Below are positions 1 through 6,915 of a stretch of 12,269 bases of DNA, piece by piece. The first letter of the stretch is position 1, and every line of letters begins with the position of its first letter. The stretch spans positions 1 to 12,269 of the forward strand of contig JAJRPT010000145.1 in NCBI GenBank assembly GCA_024280675.1, written 5' to 3'. This stretch comes from Bacteroidota bacterium. Lineage in GTDB: Bacteria > Bacteroidota > Ignavibacteria > Kapaibacteriales > UBA2268. The translations under genes were made by a program, and so were the position numbers. The notes under the pieces are model-generated. The model worked only from the letters and a program-made list of their open reading frames with translations, did not search any database and was not told the origin of the DNA.

Positions 1-1073
1 CCTTGTTGCAAAAGCATTAACTCGTCGTATCGTCTGTCTTTCTCCTGCTCAGAAACTGGGTCACCGAGAATAAAAGCACTCGTATCCTCTTCTTTTGAAT
101 ACTTGAAAATACCAACTCGGTCGAATTTCATCTGAACTAAGAAATCTATTAGCTCAAGGTGATCTTCCAAAGTCTCGGTCGGGTAGCCTGTGATAAAAGT
201 AGAGCGAATGGCTATACCAGGTGATTTTTCTCTAAATGAATTAATTAACCCTTCTATTTCTTTTCGCTTAACTCCTCGCCTCATCGATTTCAATACATTG
301 TCGGAGGCGTGCTGGAGTGGAATATCAATATAATTACAAATCTTAGGATTGCCGGCCATCTCTTCGATGATTCCCATGGGAAAATTTCTTGGATAGGCAT
401 ACTGCAAGCGAATCCATTCAATACCATCAATCTCAGAAAGTTTTGAGAGCAAGTTGGGCAATGTCCTTTTCTTGTAAATATCAAGCCCATACCAGCTTGT
501 GTCTTGTGCAATGACAATCAATTCCTTAACGCCTTGTGAAGCCAAATACTTTGCCTCGGCAATCAGTCGCTCCACCAGTACAGAAACATGTTTGCCCCGC
601 ATTAGTGGAATGGCACAAAAAGAGCATTTCTGGTTGCAACCTTCCGATATTTTGAGATAAGCAAAGTGGGGTGGCGTGGAAATCAAACGCTCACCCCGAA
701 GTTCGTATTTGCCGTCGCCAATTAATATTTTAAGAATCTGCTCGTCCGAATTGGTGCCAAGAACATAGTCAATCTCTGGGATTTGCTCTTTTATATCCTC
801 ATCATATCGCTCCGAAAGACAACCAGTGACTATTAAGCTACTTAGCTTTCTTTCGGCACGCAGATGTGCAGCCTCCATTATCACTTGGAGATTCTCTTCC
901 TTTGCAGCAGAAATAAATCCGCAAGTGTTTATGATAAGTGAATCGGCATCGTCTGGATTGCTGATAATGTCCAAACCATTGGCCTTTATCATTCCTGAAA
1001 ATCTTTCCGAATCTACAATATTTTTTGCACACCCGAGTGTAATCACCGAAACGGATTTGATTTGTTGGTTCAT
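1..1073 (-). CDS. rimO: Ribosomal protein S12 methylthiotransferase RimO (3' end cut by window edge)
   Basis: Radical-SAM enzyme that adds a methylthio group to the conserved aspartate of ribosomal protein S12 in the cytoplasm, using two iron-sulfur clusters. I translated the minus strand from the ATG at 1071-1073; 357 codons are present and the frame stays open to the left edge. The N-terminal UPF0004 domain has its three cluster cysteines at residues 15 (LGCAKN), 51 (NTCGF) and 85 (GCLSER). The radical-SAM CxxxCxxC motif is C146, C150 and C153, followed by AIPLMRGKHVS, which fits RimO better than MiaB. RimO is usually about 430-440 residues, so roughly 80 residues, mostly the TRAM domain, lie outside the window. 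The start is supported by the usual short lead before LGCAKN and by a purine-rich stretch (AAAAAAAGAG) just before the ATG. The gene sits 103 bases after trkH with its own candidate promoter. Confidence 0.95.
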   Translation of the reverse strand, partial: MNQQIKSVSVITLGCAKNIVDSERFSGMIKANGLDIISNPDDADSLIINTCGFISAAKEENLQVIMEAAHLRAERKLSSLIVTGCLSERYDEDIKEQIPEIDYVLGTNSDEQILKILIGDGKYELRGERLISTPPHFAYLKISEGCNQKCSFCAIPLMRGKHVSVLVERLIAEAKYLASQGVKELIVIAQDTSWYGLDIYKKRTLPNLLSKLSEIDGIEWIRLQYAYPRNFPMGIIEEMAGNPKICNYIDIPLQHASDNVLKSMRRGVKRKEIEGLINSFREKSPGIAIRSTFITGYPTETLEDHLELIDFLVQMKFDRVGIFKYSKEEDTSAFILGDPVSEQEKDRRYDELMLLQQ

Positions 1074-1107
1074 CTCTTTTTTTCTTCTATTGTATTGATT
1101 AAGATTA

Positions 1108-1115
1108 CAAAGTTA
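1108..1115 (-). promoter_or_regulatory. Candidate Bacteroidota -7 promoter box upstream of rimO
   Basis: The minus strand reads TAACTTTG, an exact match to the Bacteroidota -7 consensus TAnnTTTG, 34 bases before the rimO ATG. The same octamer occurs upstream of ribH. I could not find a good TTTG at the expected -33 position, so the promoter call rests on the -7 box and its placement alone. Confidence 0.4.
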
Positions 1116-1129
1116 CACACTTCAGTGTG
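1116..1129. promoter_or_regulatory. Perfect palindrome next to the rimO -7 box, possible operator or hairpin
   Basis: CACACTTCAGTGTG has two perfect 6-base arms (CACACT and AGTGTG) around a 2-base centre. It directly abuts the candidate -7 box, so it would fall in the promoter spacer, where a repressor or activator could bind. In RNA it could form a 5-bp stem with a 4-base loop, but no run of U follows, so it is a poor intrinsic terminator for trkH. No regulator gene lies nearby to name. Confidence 0.4.
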
Positions 1130-1171
1130 ATTTGAAGCTACAGGAATCTTATTCAAATTATTGGATACTTT

Positions 1172-1203
1172 CTCAGCTACTTTGTCCAGTAAGCTGGGCT
1201 GAG
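1172..1203 (-). terminator. Imperfect stem-loop spanning the trkH stop codon
   Basis: CTCAGC at 1172-1177 pairs with GCTGAG at 1198-1203. Inside it, CCAG at 1186-1189 pairs with CTGG at 1194-1197 around a 4-base loop. The result is a 10-bp interrupted stem with an 8-base one-sided bulge that includes the trkH TAG stop. It lacks the U-run of an intrinsic terminator, so an mRNA 3'-end or processing structure is as likely as termination. Confidence 0.25.
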
Positions 1204-2619
1204 CAATATCAATACAGTGAAAAATTCAAGGCGACCGATGAGCATGAAAAAGGAAAGCATCCATTTACCAGCATCGGGTATGAAGGCGTAATTATCACTT
1301 GGTCCAACCATGCCAAAACCTGGCCCAACATTATTGAGTGTGGTGATAACAGAGGTAAATGCAGTCATCGCATCAAGACCTAGAATAGACATGAACACAG
1401 TGCCAAGAACTGTGAGCATACAAAAGACGACAAAAAAGCCAGCTATATTGAGCAATATACTTTTGTCAATCACTTGGTCACCAACCCTAATGTTTACAAT
1501 AGCGTTTGGATGAAGAAGCTTTTTAATTTCTGAGAATACAAACTTTATCAAAATTAATACTCGGATTACTTTGATACCTCCACTAGTAGACCCTGCCATG
1601 CCACCAACAAACATGATTAGAAATATTACTTTTTGAGAAACTGCTGGCCAGAGTTCGTAATCTGATTTTGACAAACCAGTAGTAGAAATTATTGTAACTA
1701 CTTGGAAACTGGAAGTATCAACAATCTCTAATACTGCCTCACTTGTGTGGTAGAGCCTGTCTCCAATAACTAGAGTGGCCGCTATTAAAACAACTCCCAA
1801 AAAGAACCTCAACTCCCTTGATCTGAGAAACACCCTCCAATCTCCTGTCAATAATTTGTAATGGAGAGAAAAGTTGATTGAAGCAACAAGCATGAAAAAT
1901 ATTATCACAAAGTCAATATATGTGGACTGGTAATGTCCAATGGAAGTGTTTTTAGGCGAGAAGCCAGCAGTGGCTATTGTCGAAAATGCGTGGCATATTG
2001 AATCAAAGAAACTCATCCCGCCAAAAAGTAATAAAATGATGATAAGCACTGTGTAGAATAAATATACTAGCCAAAGTAGCTTTGCAGTTTCTGTCACACG
2101 GGGTTTTAATCTATCGGCCATTGGTCCTGGTGATTCGGCTTTGAAGAGTTGCATACCGCCCACGCCTAGGAATGGAAGAATTGCGATTGTCAGGACGATA
2201 ATTCCCATGCCACCTAGCCAGTTGAGGAAATTTCGCCAAAATAACATTCCGTGGGACATCGCTTCTATATCGGTGAGAATGGAAGCTCCTGTGGTTGTCA
2301 GCCCAGACATTGACTCAAAAAAAGCGTCAGTATAGGATGGTATCGCACCAGACCACCAAAATGGAAGTGCTGAAAATGCAACAAGAACAATCCAACCAAG
2401 TGTTACTACGGCAAAGCCCTCTTTAGGGCGAATATCGGTGCCCCTCTCACGTGTGAGAAATGCTAAACCGCCCAATACTCCACAAATTACGGCAGAATAA
2501 AGAAAATATATCCAGTCAGATTCGCCATAATATAAAGAAAATGGTATCGGCACAAGAAGGCACAAGCCCAGAATGGCAAGTAAGAATCCTTGAATTTGTA
2601 GTATTAATCGAAAGTGCAT
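1177..2619 (-). CDS. trkH: Trk/Ktr-type potassium uptake transporter, membrane subunit TrkH
   Basis: Inner-membrane, ion-conducting subunit of a Trk/Ktr potassium uptake system. It normally works with a cytoplasmic nucleotide-binding ring protein (TrkA or KtrA), which is not in this window. The 480-residue protein is highly hydrophobic and shows the four pseudo-repeated pore loops of the superfamily: TTTGAS around G111, ATAGFS around G219, STTGLS around G315 and NNVGPG around G432. These glycines line the potassium filter. The GSTSGGIK segment at 343-350 is also characteristic of TrkH. Length and ends match the family, so the gene looks intact. The ATG at 2617-2619 is the natural start, although no Shine-Dalgarno sequence precedes it, as is common in Bacteroidota. 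It lies 87 bases after flhB on the same strand, with no evident functional link to the flagellar genes. Confidence 0.95.
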   Translation of the reverse strand: MHFRLILQIQGFLLAILGLCLLVPIPFSLYYGESDWIYFLYSAVICGVLGGLAFLTRERGTDIRPKEGFAVVTLGWIVLVAFSALPFWWSGAIPSYTDAFFESMSGLTTTGASILTDIEAMSHGMLFWRNFLNWLGGMGIIVLTIAILPFLGVGGMQLFKAESPGPMADRLKPRVTETAKLLWLVYLFYTVLIIILLLFGGMSFFDSICHAFSTIATAGFSPKNTSIGHYQSTYIDFVIIFFMLVASINFSLHYKLLTGDWRVFLRSRELRFFLGVVLIAATLVIGDRLYHTSEAVLEIVDTSSFQVVTIISTTGLSKSDYELWPAVSQKVIFLIMFVGGMAGSTSGGIKVIRVLILIKFVFSEIKKLLHPNAIVNIRVGDQVIDKSILLNIAGFFVVFCMLTVLGTVFMSILGLDAMTAFTSVITTLNNVGPGFGMVGPSDNYAFIPDAGKWMLSFFMLIGRLEFFTVLILLSPAYWTK

Positions 2620-2661
2620 CTATTTGAAATATGTTGTTGCATACTTGTGCAAATTAGTAAT

Positions 2662-2706
2662 TTATTGTTTGTTATCCTTTTTACGAGGCTTGCCAAAGAA
2701 AAATAC
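2662..2706 (-). other. In-frame 14-codon extension after the flhB stop codon
   Basis: Directly after the flhB TGA (2707-2709) the same frame continues as VFFFGKPRKKDNKQ to a TAA at 2662-2664. The segment is lysine/arginine-rich and has no start codon of its own. It could be a remnant of a longer FlhB tail closed off by a stop mutation, a low-level readthrough extension, or coincidence. FlhB tails vary among species, so family length does not settle it. Confidence 0.25.
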
Positions 2707-3795
2707 TCAAGAATCAACATTTTGATTCTTTATAGAGTAAACATAGGCAAGAACTTCGGCAACTGCTTTGAATAAATCATCTGGAATCTCTTCATCAACT
2801 TCCACGGAATAGAATATGGTGCGGGCAAGAGGTGGTTCTTCGTATATTACAACACCATGCTCATTTGCCTTATCACGGATTTGAGCGGCAATAAAATCAG
2901 CTCCTTTTGCAACAACGACGGGTGCTTGCCCGGTTCCTTGTTGATATTTTAGAGCAACGGCAAAGTGAGTAGGGTTGGTGATTACAACATCGGCCTCCGA
3001 TACATTGTCAATCATCATACGACGAATTCGGGATCTCATCAGCCCACGCAAATAATTCTTGAGCTTGGGGTCGCCTTCTTGTTGTTTGTGCTCATCTTTT
3101 ACCTCTTGCTTTGTCATTTTCATATCTTCGGCAAATCGCCATTTTTGGAATATAAAATCTGCGTAAGCAATAATTAGATATAAAATGCCAACTTTTATCA
3201 ATATTTCAAGTGCAAGGCTAATCATGTATGGCGTAATTTCATCAAATTCTTTCTCTTGGATTGCAATAATACTTTCAAATTCAGATGAGATGGTCACGTA
3301 GATGACAATGCCAAGGAAGAATATTTTTGCAAAGTTCTTGACAAGCTCAAAAATTGAACGGGGCGAAAAGAATATTTTTTTGAAACCGGCTCCTATCTTG
3401 AATATTTTTTTTAAGTCATCAAGCTCTGAGAATTTCTTTGACGCAAATTTGAGTCCAACTTGAGATACTTCGGCACCAAGTGTAATCAGAAATATAAAAA
3501 TCATAAGCGGCAAGACCAGCCCCGCTAAAAATCCAAAAAGCTGTGGTATCGAATCAAGAAGGCTTTCGTAATTAACACTTGTTTGAGCCACATTTGTGAG
3601 TATAGATTTTGTGAAGTCACGGTACATTGGAGCGTAAAAGGTGCTAAGAGCAAAGACCGCTGTCCCGCCAAAAAGCAATATCGCAGATGTGGTCACATCT
3701 GTACTCTTTGAGGTTTGTCCCTTAAGCCTACCTTCGCTCAGTCTGTGCTTGGTGGCCCGCTCGGACTTATCTTGTCCATCTTTGTTTTCAGCCAT
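2707..3795 (-). CDS. flhB: Flagellar export gate protein FlhB with autocleavage motif
   Basis: Inner-membrane component of the flagellar type III export gate. Its cytoplasmic domain switches the apparatus from rod/hook to filament substrates after self-cleavage. The 362-residue protein opens with the typical cytoplasmic leader rich in lysine and glutamate (DKSERATKHRLSEGR), then about four membrane segments (roughly 35-55, 83-107, 152-172 and 190-212). A linker follows, then the cytoplasmic domain with the NPTH cleavage site at 274-277. NPTHFAVAL is the flagellar form rather than that of injectisome relatives. The loop after the second membrane segment contains LKKIF and FKKIF close together and looks about ten residues longer than in enterobacterial FlhB. 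The ATG at 3793-3795 has an AGAAAAGAG stretch before it and lies 25 bases after the fliR stop, so the two genes are probably co-transcribed. flhA, often the next gene, is replaced here by trkH. Confidence 0.96.
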   Translation of the reverse strand: MAENKDGQDKSERATKHRLSEGRLKGQTSKSTDVTTSAILLFGGTAVFALSTFYAPMYRDFTKSILTNVAQTSVNYESLLDSIPQLFGFLAGLVLPLMIFIFLITLGAEVSQVGLKFASKKFSELDDLKKIFKIGAGFKKIFFSPRSIFELVKNFAKIFFLGIVIYVTISSEFESIIAIQEKEFDEITPYMISLALEILIKVGILYLIIAYADFIFQKWRFAEDMKMTKQEVKDEHKQQEGDPKLKNYLRGLMRSRIRRMMIDNVSEADVVITNPTHFAVALKYQQGTGQAPVVVAKGADFIAAQIRDKANEHGVVIYEEPPLARTIFYSVEVDEEIPDDLFKAVAEVLAYVYSIKNQNVDS

Positions 3796-3820
3796 TCTCT
3801 TTTCTTCTCATAAATGTATC

Positions 3821-4648
3821 TTATACCCGCCCTGGGTAGAGTGTCATAATAAATGTGTATAAACTTTCTTGAAAACCAGTAAGTGCATATTTTGTGATAA
3901 CAACAAAAAGCGGAATGCTCATCACCAGTACAATAAGCCCCATGGCAATTTTCAACTGGAAGCTAAGTATAAAAATATTTGTCTGAGGTGCAATCCTAGC
4001 AAGCAAGGCGAGTGACAAGTTGGTAAGAAAAAGTGTCACCAGCACCGGAGCAGACATCTTTACTGCCAGAACTAAAACCAATGTAGCCATCTTTATAAGC
4101 AAAAGTATTGTAGAATCAGTGAATGCCATTGTGGTGAGCGGAATTGCTTTGACAGAAAGGTACATCCCTTCGATCAAATGATGATGCCCATTCAAAAATA
4201 AAAATATCATAATGGCTATCAAATCCTTGAACTCACCAATCAGAGTAGGGGTATTGTTGTTGCGATCAAATATTGTCGCAGTCTGAAAGCCCATATCCAT
4301 ATCGATTATTCCACCAGCCATACGTGCTGCATGGAAGATTGCTGTGGCTGAAAATCCAATAATTAGCCCAAGGAAAAATTCCTTAAAAACTAACAGCACC
4401 ATATTCCAGACATGGAACTCAATCACCGGATGCTCATCCCAATAAGCTGCGGTTATAATGACTGACAAAAGTATTGAAAACATTATTTTCACATGAGCGG
4501 GACTTGATTGGTTCTGGAAAAACGGAGCCGAAGCAAGCATACCAGTGACACGGACGAAAATCAGCATCCCTACAATGAATTTCCCCATCAAAAATGTTAT
4601 CGTTGCATCATCGAGCATTTTTTTTGTACAATAATAAGCACTTAGCAT
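3821..4648 (-). CDS. fliR: Flagellar export gate protein FliR
   Basis: Integral membrane protein of the flagellar type III export gate, forming the core helical assembly with FliP and FliQ. The 275-residue sequence has several strongly hydrophobic segments. Family landmarks include FVRVTGMLASAPFF near 31-44, the MAGGIIDMDMGFQTATIFD stretch near 110-128 and RIAPQTNIFILSF near 218-230. Two in-frame ATGs compete: the one at 4646-4648, which has AGGA almost touching it, and the one at 4616-4618, which gives 265 residues, nearer the usual 255-265. I keep the longer form but the start is uncertain. fliQ is not upstream; instead there is a 189-base gap and an unrelated FAD oxidoreductase gene. fliR and flhB therefore form a two-gene unit away from the rest of the export gate. 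Confidence 0.95.
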   Translation of the reverse strand: MLSAYYCTKKMLDDATITFLMGKFIVGMLIFVRVTGMLASAPFFQNQSSPAHVKIMFSILLSVIITAAYWDEHPVIEFHVWNMVLLVFKEFFLGLIIGFSATAIFHAARMAGGIIDMDMGFQTATIFDRNNNTPTLIGEFKDLIAIMIFLFLNGHHHLIEGMYLSVKAIPLTTMAFTDSTILLLIKMATLVLVLAVKMSAPVLVTLFLTNLSLALLARIAPQTNIFILSFQLKIAMGLIVLVMSIPLFVVITKYALTGFQESLYTFIMTLYPGRV

Positions 4649-4683
4649 TTCCTAAATATCCAAAATAAGGGAGAAGTGCTAAG
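4641..4683 (-). promoter_or_regulatory. Leader hairpin that buries the annotated fliR start codon
   Basis: CTTAGCATTT at 4641-4650 and AAGTGCTAAG at 4674-4683 form an inverted repeat with one mismatch (9 of 10 pairs). In the fliR mRNA the upstream arm would pair with AAAUGCUAAG, which contains the AUG at 4646-4648. The AGGA that could serve as ribosome site falls in the 23-base loop. Such a fold could limit initiation at the first AUG, or mark 4616-4618 as the real start. The repeat could also be a protein-binding site on DNA. Confidence 0.4.
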
Positions 4684-4710
4684 ATTAAAAATAAATATTT
4701 AAATGATAAT

Positions 4711-4724
4711 GGCATAAAAATGCC
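4711..4724 (-). promoter_or_regulatory. Small perfect hairpin in the gap before fliR
   Basis: GGCAT at 4711-4715 pairs perfectly with ATGCC at 4720-4724 around a 4-base AAAA loop. On the transcribed strand the loop is UUUU and an AT-rich stretch follows. It may contribute to transcript-end formation for the upstream operon, but five pairs without a U-run is weak evidence. Confidence 0.2.
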
Positions 4725-4746
4725 AAGAATCCCAAACCCTTAACAA

Positions 4747-4765
4747 AAAGATAAAGTATATCTTT
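4747..4765 (-). terminator. Weak terminator-like hairpin after the FAD oxidoreductase gene
   Basis: AAAGATA and TATCTTT form a perfect 7-bp inverted repeat with a 5-base loop. On the minus strand the second arm runs into TTTTTG, so a short U-run overlaps and follows the stem. It lies about 73 bases after the FAD oxidoreductase stop and could end the upstream operon, but the stem is almost all A-U and would be a weak terminator. Confidence 0.3.
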
Positions 4766-4837
4766 AAGCTATTTGTTATCAGCAGAAATTAAAATGCAAT
4801 AATCACACCAGAGCTTATTTTAGAGATTATCTGAAAA

Positions 4838-5899
4838 TTATTTGAAATATTTGAAATAGCGAGAAATATTCACATCCTTGTCCAAAGGTAAGCCATGCTC
4901 GAGATAATCTAGGAAGCCATAGGAAAGATAGGGACTCATAATCACCCCTTTTGCACCAAATCCATTGAAGATAAGAAGGTTTTGATGCTTGGGATGTGTG
5001 CCAAGATATGGACGACGGTCACGAGTGGCTGGACGAACGCTCGCCTTGTGATTGCTTATGTGGTAAGGGACTTTTAATATTTTGCCCAGATGCTCGCAAA
5101 GATAATTCTTTCCTTCTTCTGTCGGCTCACAATCAATTTTGTCCCAATTATGCGTGGCTCCAACTTTGAAAAGATTATCACCAATCGGCACAATGAAAAT
5201 ATTTTTTGAGATAATATCTTTTGTCTGGAATCCATCAATTTTGATTGTCAGAATTTCGCCCTTGACCAGCTTGAAAGGTAGCCATGAAAAATATTGATTC
5301 TCACCATTTCTGAAACCTTGGCAGAAAATTATTTGCTTGGCTGAAATATTTTTATAATTAATATTCTGGGAAATGTCGAGCATTTCAAAATCAAACTCTT
5401 CTTGAGCATAAGAGTTTATTGATTTAAAAAAATCATGAGATGAATCCAAAAAAGTATCCAAATCAACATATCCCGTACCTTTCACCCGAACTATTCCAGA
5501 TTGAGAATCAATAATATCTGGAAAGAAATCTGAAATAATTTCAGGAGACAAATATTTCTTCATCGATTCGTCTTTTGACTTTTCTAAGAATAAATTCTTT
5601 TCTTCCTCATTTGACAGAATTCTGAGATAATTCTTGTCATGCAGAAAAGATTGTCCAAGTAATCGTTCAGCCTTAGAGAAGAATTTCTTAACTTCAGGAA
5701 AAAGTAAATCAATATTCCAAGACTTTGTAAGTCGTTTAAAAACAATGGGATTGAAAAGTCCAGCTGAAACTCTTGAGGAATTGTTTTTGTTGCCATCGTC
5801 AATTAAAATAAAATCAATACCCTGGAAATACATATTCAAAGCAAGCACAGAACCCGCCACTCCGCCACCAACAATCACATATTTTACATCTTGGTTCAT
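4838..5899 (-). CDS. FAD-dependent oxidoreductase of the DAO (D-amino-acid oxidase-like) family
   Basis: Probable flavoenzyme of the DAO fold, which oxidises C-N bonds in amines or amino acids; the substrate here is unknown. The N-terminus holds the dinucleotide-binding glycine motif YVIVGGGVAGS (residues 7-17), followed by the acidic strand end at 34-35 (ILIDDG). RPATRDRRPYLG (289-300) and NGFGAKGVIMSPYLS (312-326) are typical FAD-contacting segments at the C-terminal end of DAO proteins. The sequence resembles a roughly 350-residue family common in Bacteroidota; I know no assigned function. I start it at the ATG 5897-5899, giving 353 residues. The longer frame to 5917 needs a TTG and only adds residues before the FAD strand. 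The ATG overlaps the preceding stop by one base (TGATG), suggesting translational coupling with the acyltransferase. The gene is strongly AT-rich but intact. Confidence 0.85.
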   Translation of the reverse strand: MNQDVKYVIVGGGVAGSVLALNMYFQGIDFILIDDGNKNNSSRVSAGLFNPIVFKRLTKSWNIDLLFPEVKKFFSKAERLLGQSFLHDKNYLRILSNEEEKNLFLEKSKDESMKKYLSPEIISDFFPDIIDSQSGIVRVKGTGYVDLDTFLDSSHDFFKSINSYAQEEFDFEMLDISQNINYKNISAKQIIFCQGFRNGENQYFSWLPFKLVKGEILTIKIDGFQTKDIISKNIFIVPIGDNLFKVGATHNWDKIDCEPTEEGKNYLCEHLGKILKVPYHISNHKASVRPATRDRRPYLGTHPKHQNLLIFNGFGAKGVIMSPYLSYGFLDYLEHGLPLDKDVNISRYFKYFK

Positions 5900-6897
5900 C
5901 AGAATGTTTTTGCCCAATATGTCCTGATTATTCCCTTCCCAGCGAATCCTTCCTTGAAGCGAAATAAATCATGATTGATTGTTTTGCCGCCGTTTTCTGT
6001 CGATATTCCGTAGTTGAGCCAAGTGATTTTATCTTCTGAAAAATGTTTGATAAGTTTATAAATCAGAAAATGAATGGGATGATAATCCGATTTTTTATAA
6101 TCAAGTGCTGAATAAAAAATATGCCACGAACTTTGATTTACTTTAAATAATAACGAACCAGCAAGCAATTCTTCACCCAAGAAAGCACCCGCAATCCTCA
6201 CTCTCTCTGGAAACAACTTTATCAGTTTTTTTATTTCATCAAGACTGTGAACAGGTTTTGTGTCATGCTTTTTGAGATTATTTTCTAAAATTTTGTAGAA
6301 TGATTTTATATTATTTTCACTTTCAATCCATCCAAAATCAAGATTAGAATTTATAGATTTTCTTAAATTTCTTTTATTATTTAGTTTGAATTGTGAAATT
6401 ATTTCGCCACCCGAAAATCCAATAAAATCAGGCAAATAATAACAAGTCGAAAGCTCTTCGGCCTCTCGTAAATATCCCAAATGCACCATCGCAAATTCGG
6501 TTTGATCGACTGGGTATTTGTTGAATATTTTTGGGGCGTGACGAAATTCTATCCCTGAAAAGTTCTCAGCTTTTGCAAAATCCTCAAGCAATTCAAATGT
6601 CTGGAAACAAAGCTCAAGAGATGGTGTGTCCAGAAAAACTATTCCTCCGTAAGATGCCCCAGGGTGTGATTTTAATATCTTTTTATTATCAGAATCTGAA
6701 ATAATTGCCGCTGGAAAAACAGCAATCAGTTTTTCACCTTTGTAAAACATTAAAGACGAATCTTCAAAACGATTATCTGGGTGATATGATATAAATTTCT
6801 GAGTGTGGAAAATAGTCCCATTTACTGAGCCATCAACCAATTCATCCCAGATGCTTTCATCTTCGGCTTTGTATTTTCTGAGACTATATTTACTCAT
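5899..6897 (-). CDS. FemAB/GNAT-fold acyltransferase (Acetyltransf_6-like)
   Basis: Probable cytoplasmic acyltransferase with two tandem GNAT-like halves, the arrangement of FemAB-related proteins that transfer acyl or aminoacyl groups to sugars or peptides. The N-terminal half has the family-like segment GTIFHTQKFISYHP (27-40). The C-terminal half, from about residue 165, has a basic helix (KLNNKRNLRKS) and then the strand pattern with GAFLGEELLAGSLLF, in which a short loop precedes a core strand. It ends in a FRFKEGFAGKG segment near the C-terminus. At 332 residues it is of usual length. The ATG at 6895-6897 lies 18 bases after the Gfo/Idh/MocA stop, without a clear ribosome site. Its partner downstream overlaps it by one base. 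The acyl donor and acceptor cannot be read from sequence; a role in surface-sugar modification is inferred from its neighbours. Confidence 0.8.
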   Translation of the reverse strand: MSKYSLRKYKAEDESIWDELVDGSVNGTIFHTQKFISYHPDNRFEDSSLMFYKGEKLIAVFPAAIISDSDNKKILKSHPGASYGGIVFLDTPSLELCFQTFELLEDFAKAENFSGIEFRHAPKIFNKYPVDQTEFAMVHLGYLREAEELSTCYYLPDFIGFSGGEIISQFKLNNKRNLRKSINSNLDFGWIESENNIKSFYKILENNLKKHDTKPVHSLDEIKKLIKLFPERVRIAGAFLGEELLAGSLLFKVNQSSWHIFYSALDYKKSDYHPIHFLIYKLIKHFSEDKITWLNYGISTENGGKTINHDLFRFKEGFAGKGIIRTYWAKTF

Positions 6898-6915
6898 AAT
6901 ATTTAAAATATAGAT

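Noticed and set aside
1132..1383. Plus-strand reading frames such as this one over trkH, and others over rimO, the PorZ-like gene and ribH
   Set aside because: All are antisense to well-supported genes and their translations show no recognisable domain or start signal.
4776..4783. GCTGATAA on the minus strand, one base from the flagellar sigma-28 -10 box GCCGATAA
   Set aside because: No TAAA-type -35 element lies at the expected distance and it is about 130 bases from fliR, so chance similarity is likely.
5900..5917. Longer FAD oxidoreductase beginning at 5917
   Set aside because: It needs a TTG start and lies inside the preceding coding sequence; the ATG in the TGATG overlap is the natural start.
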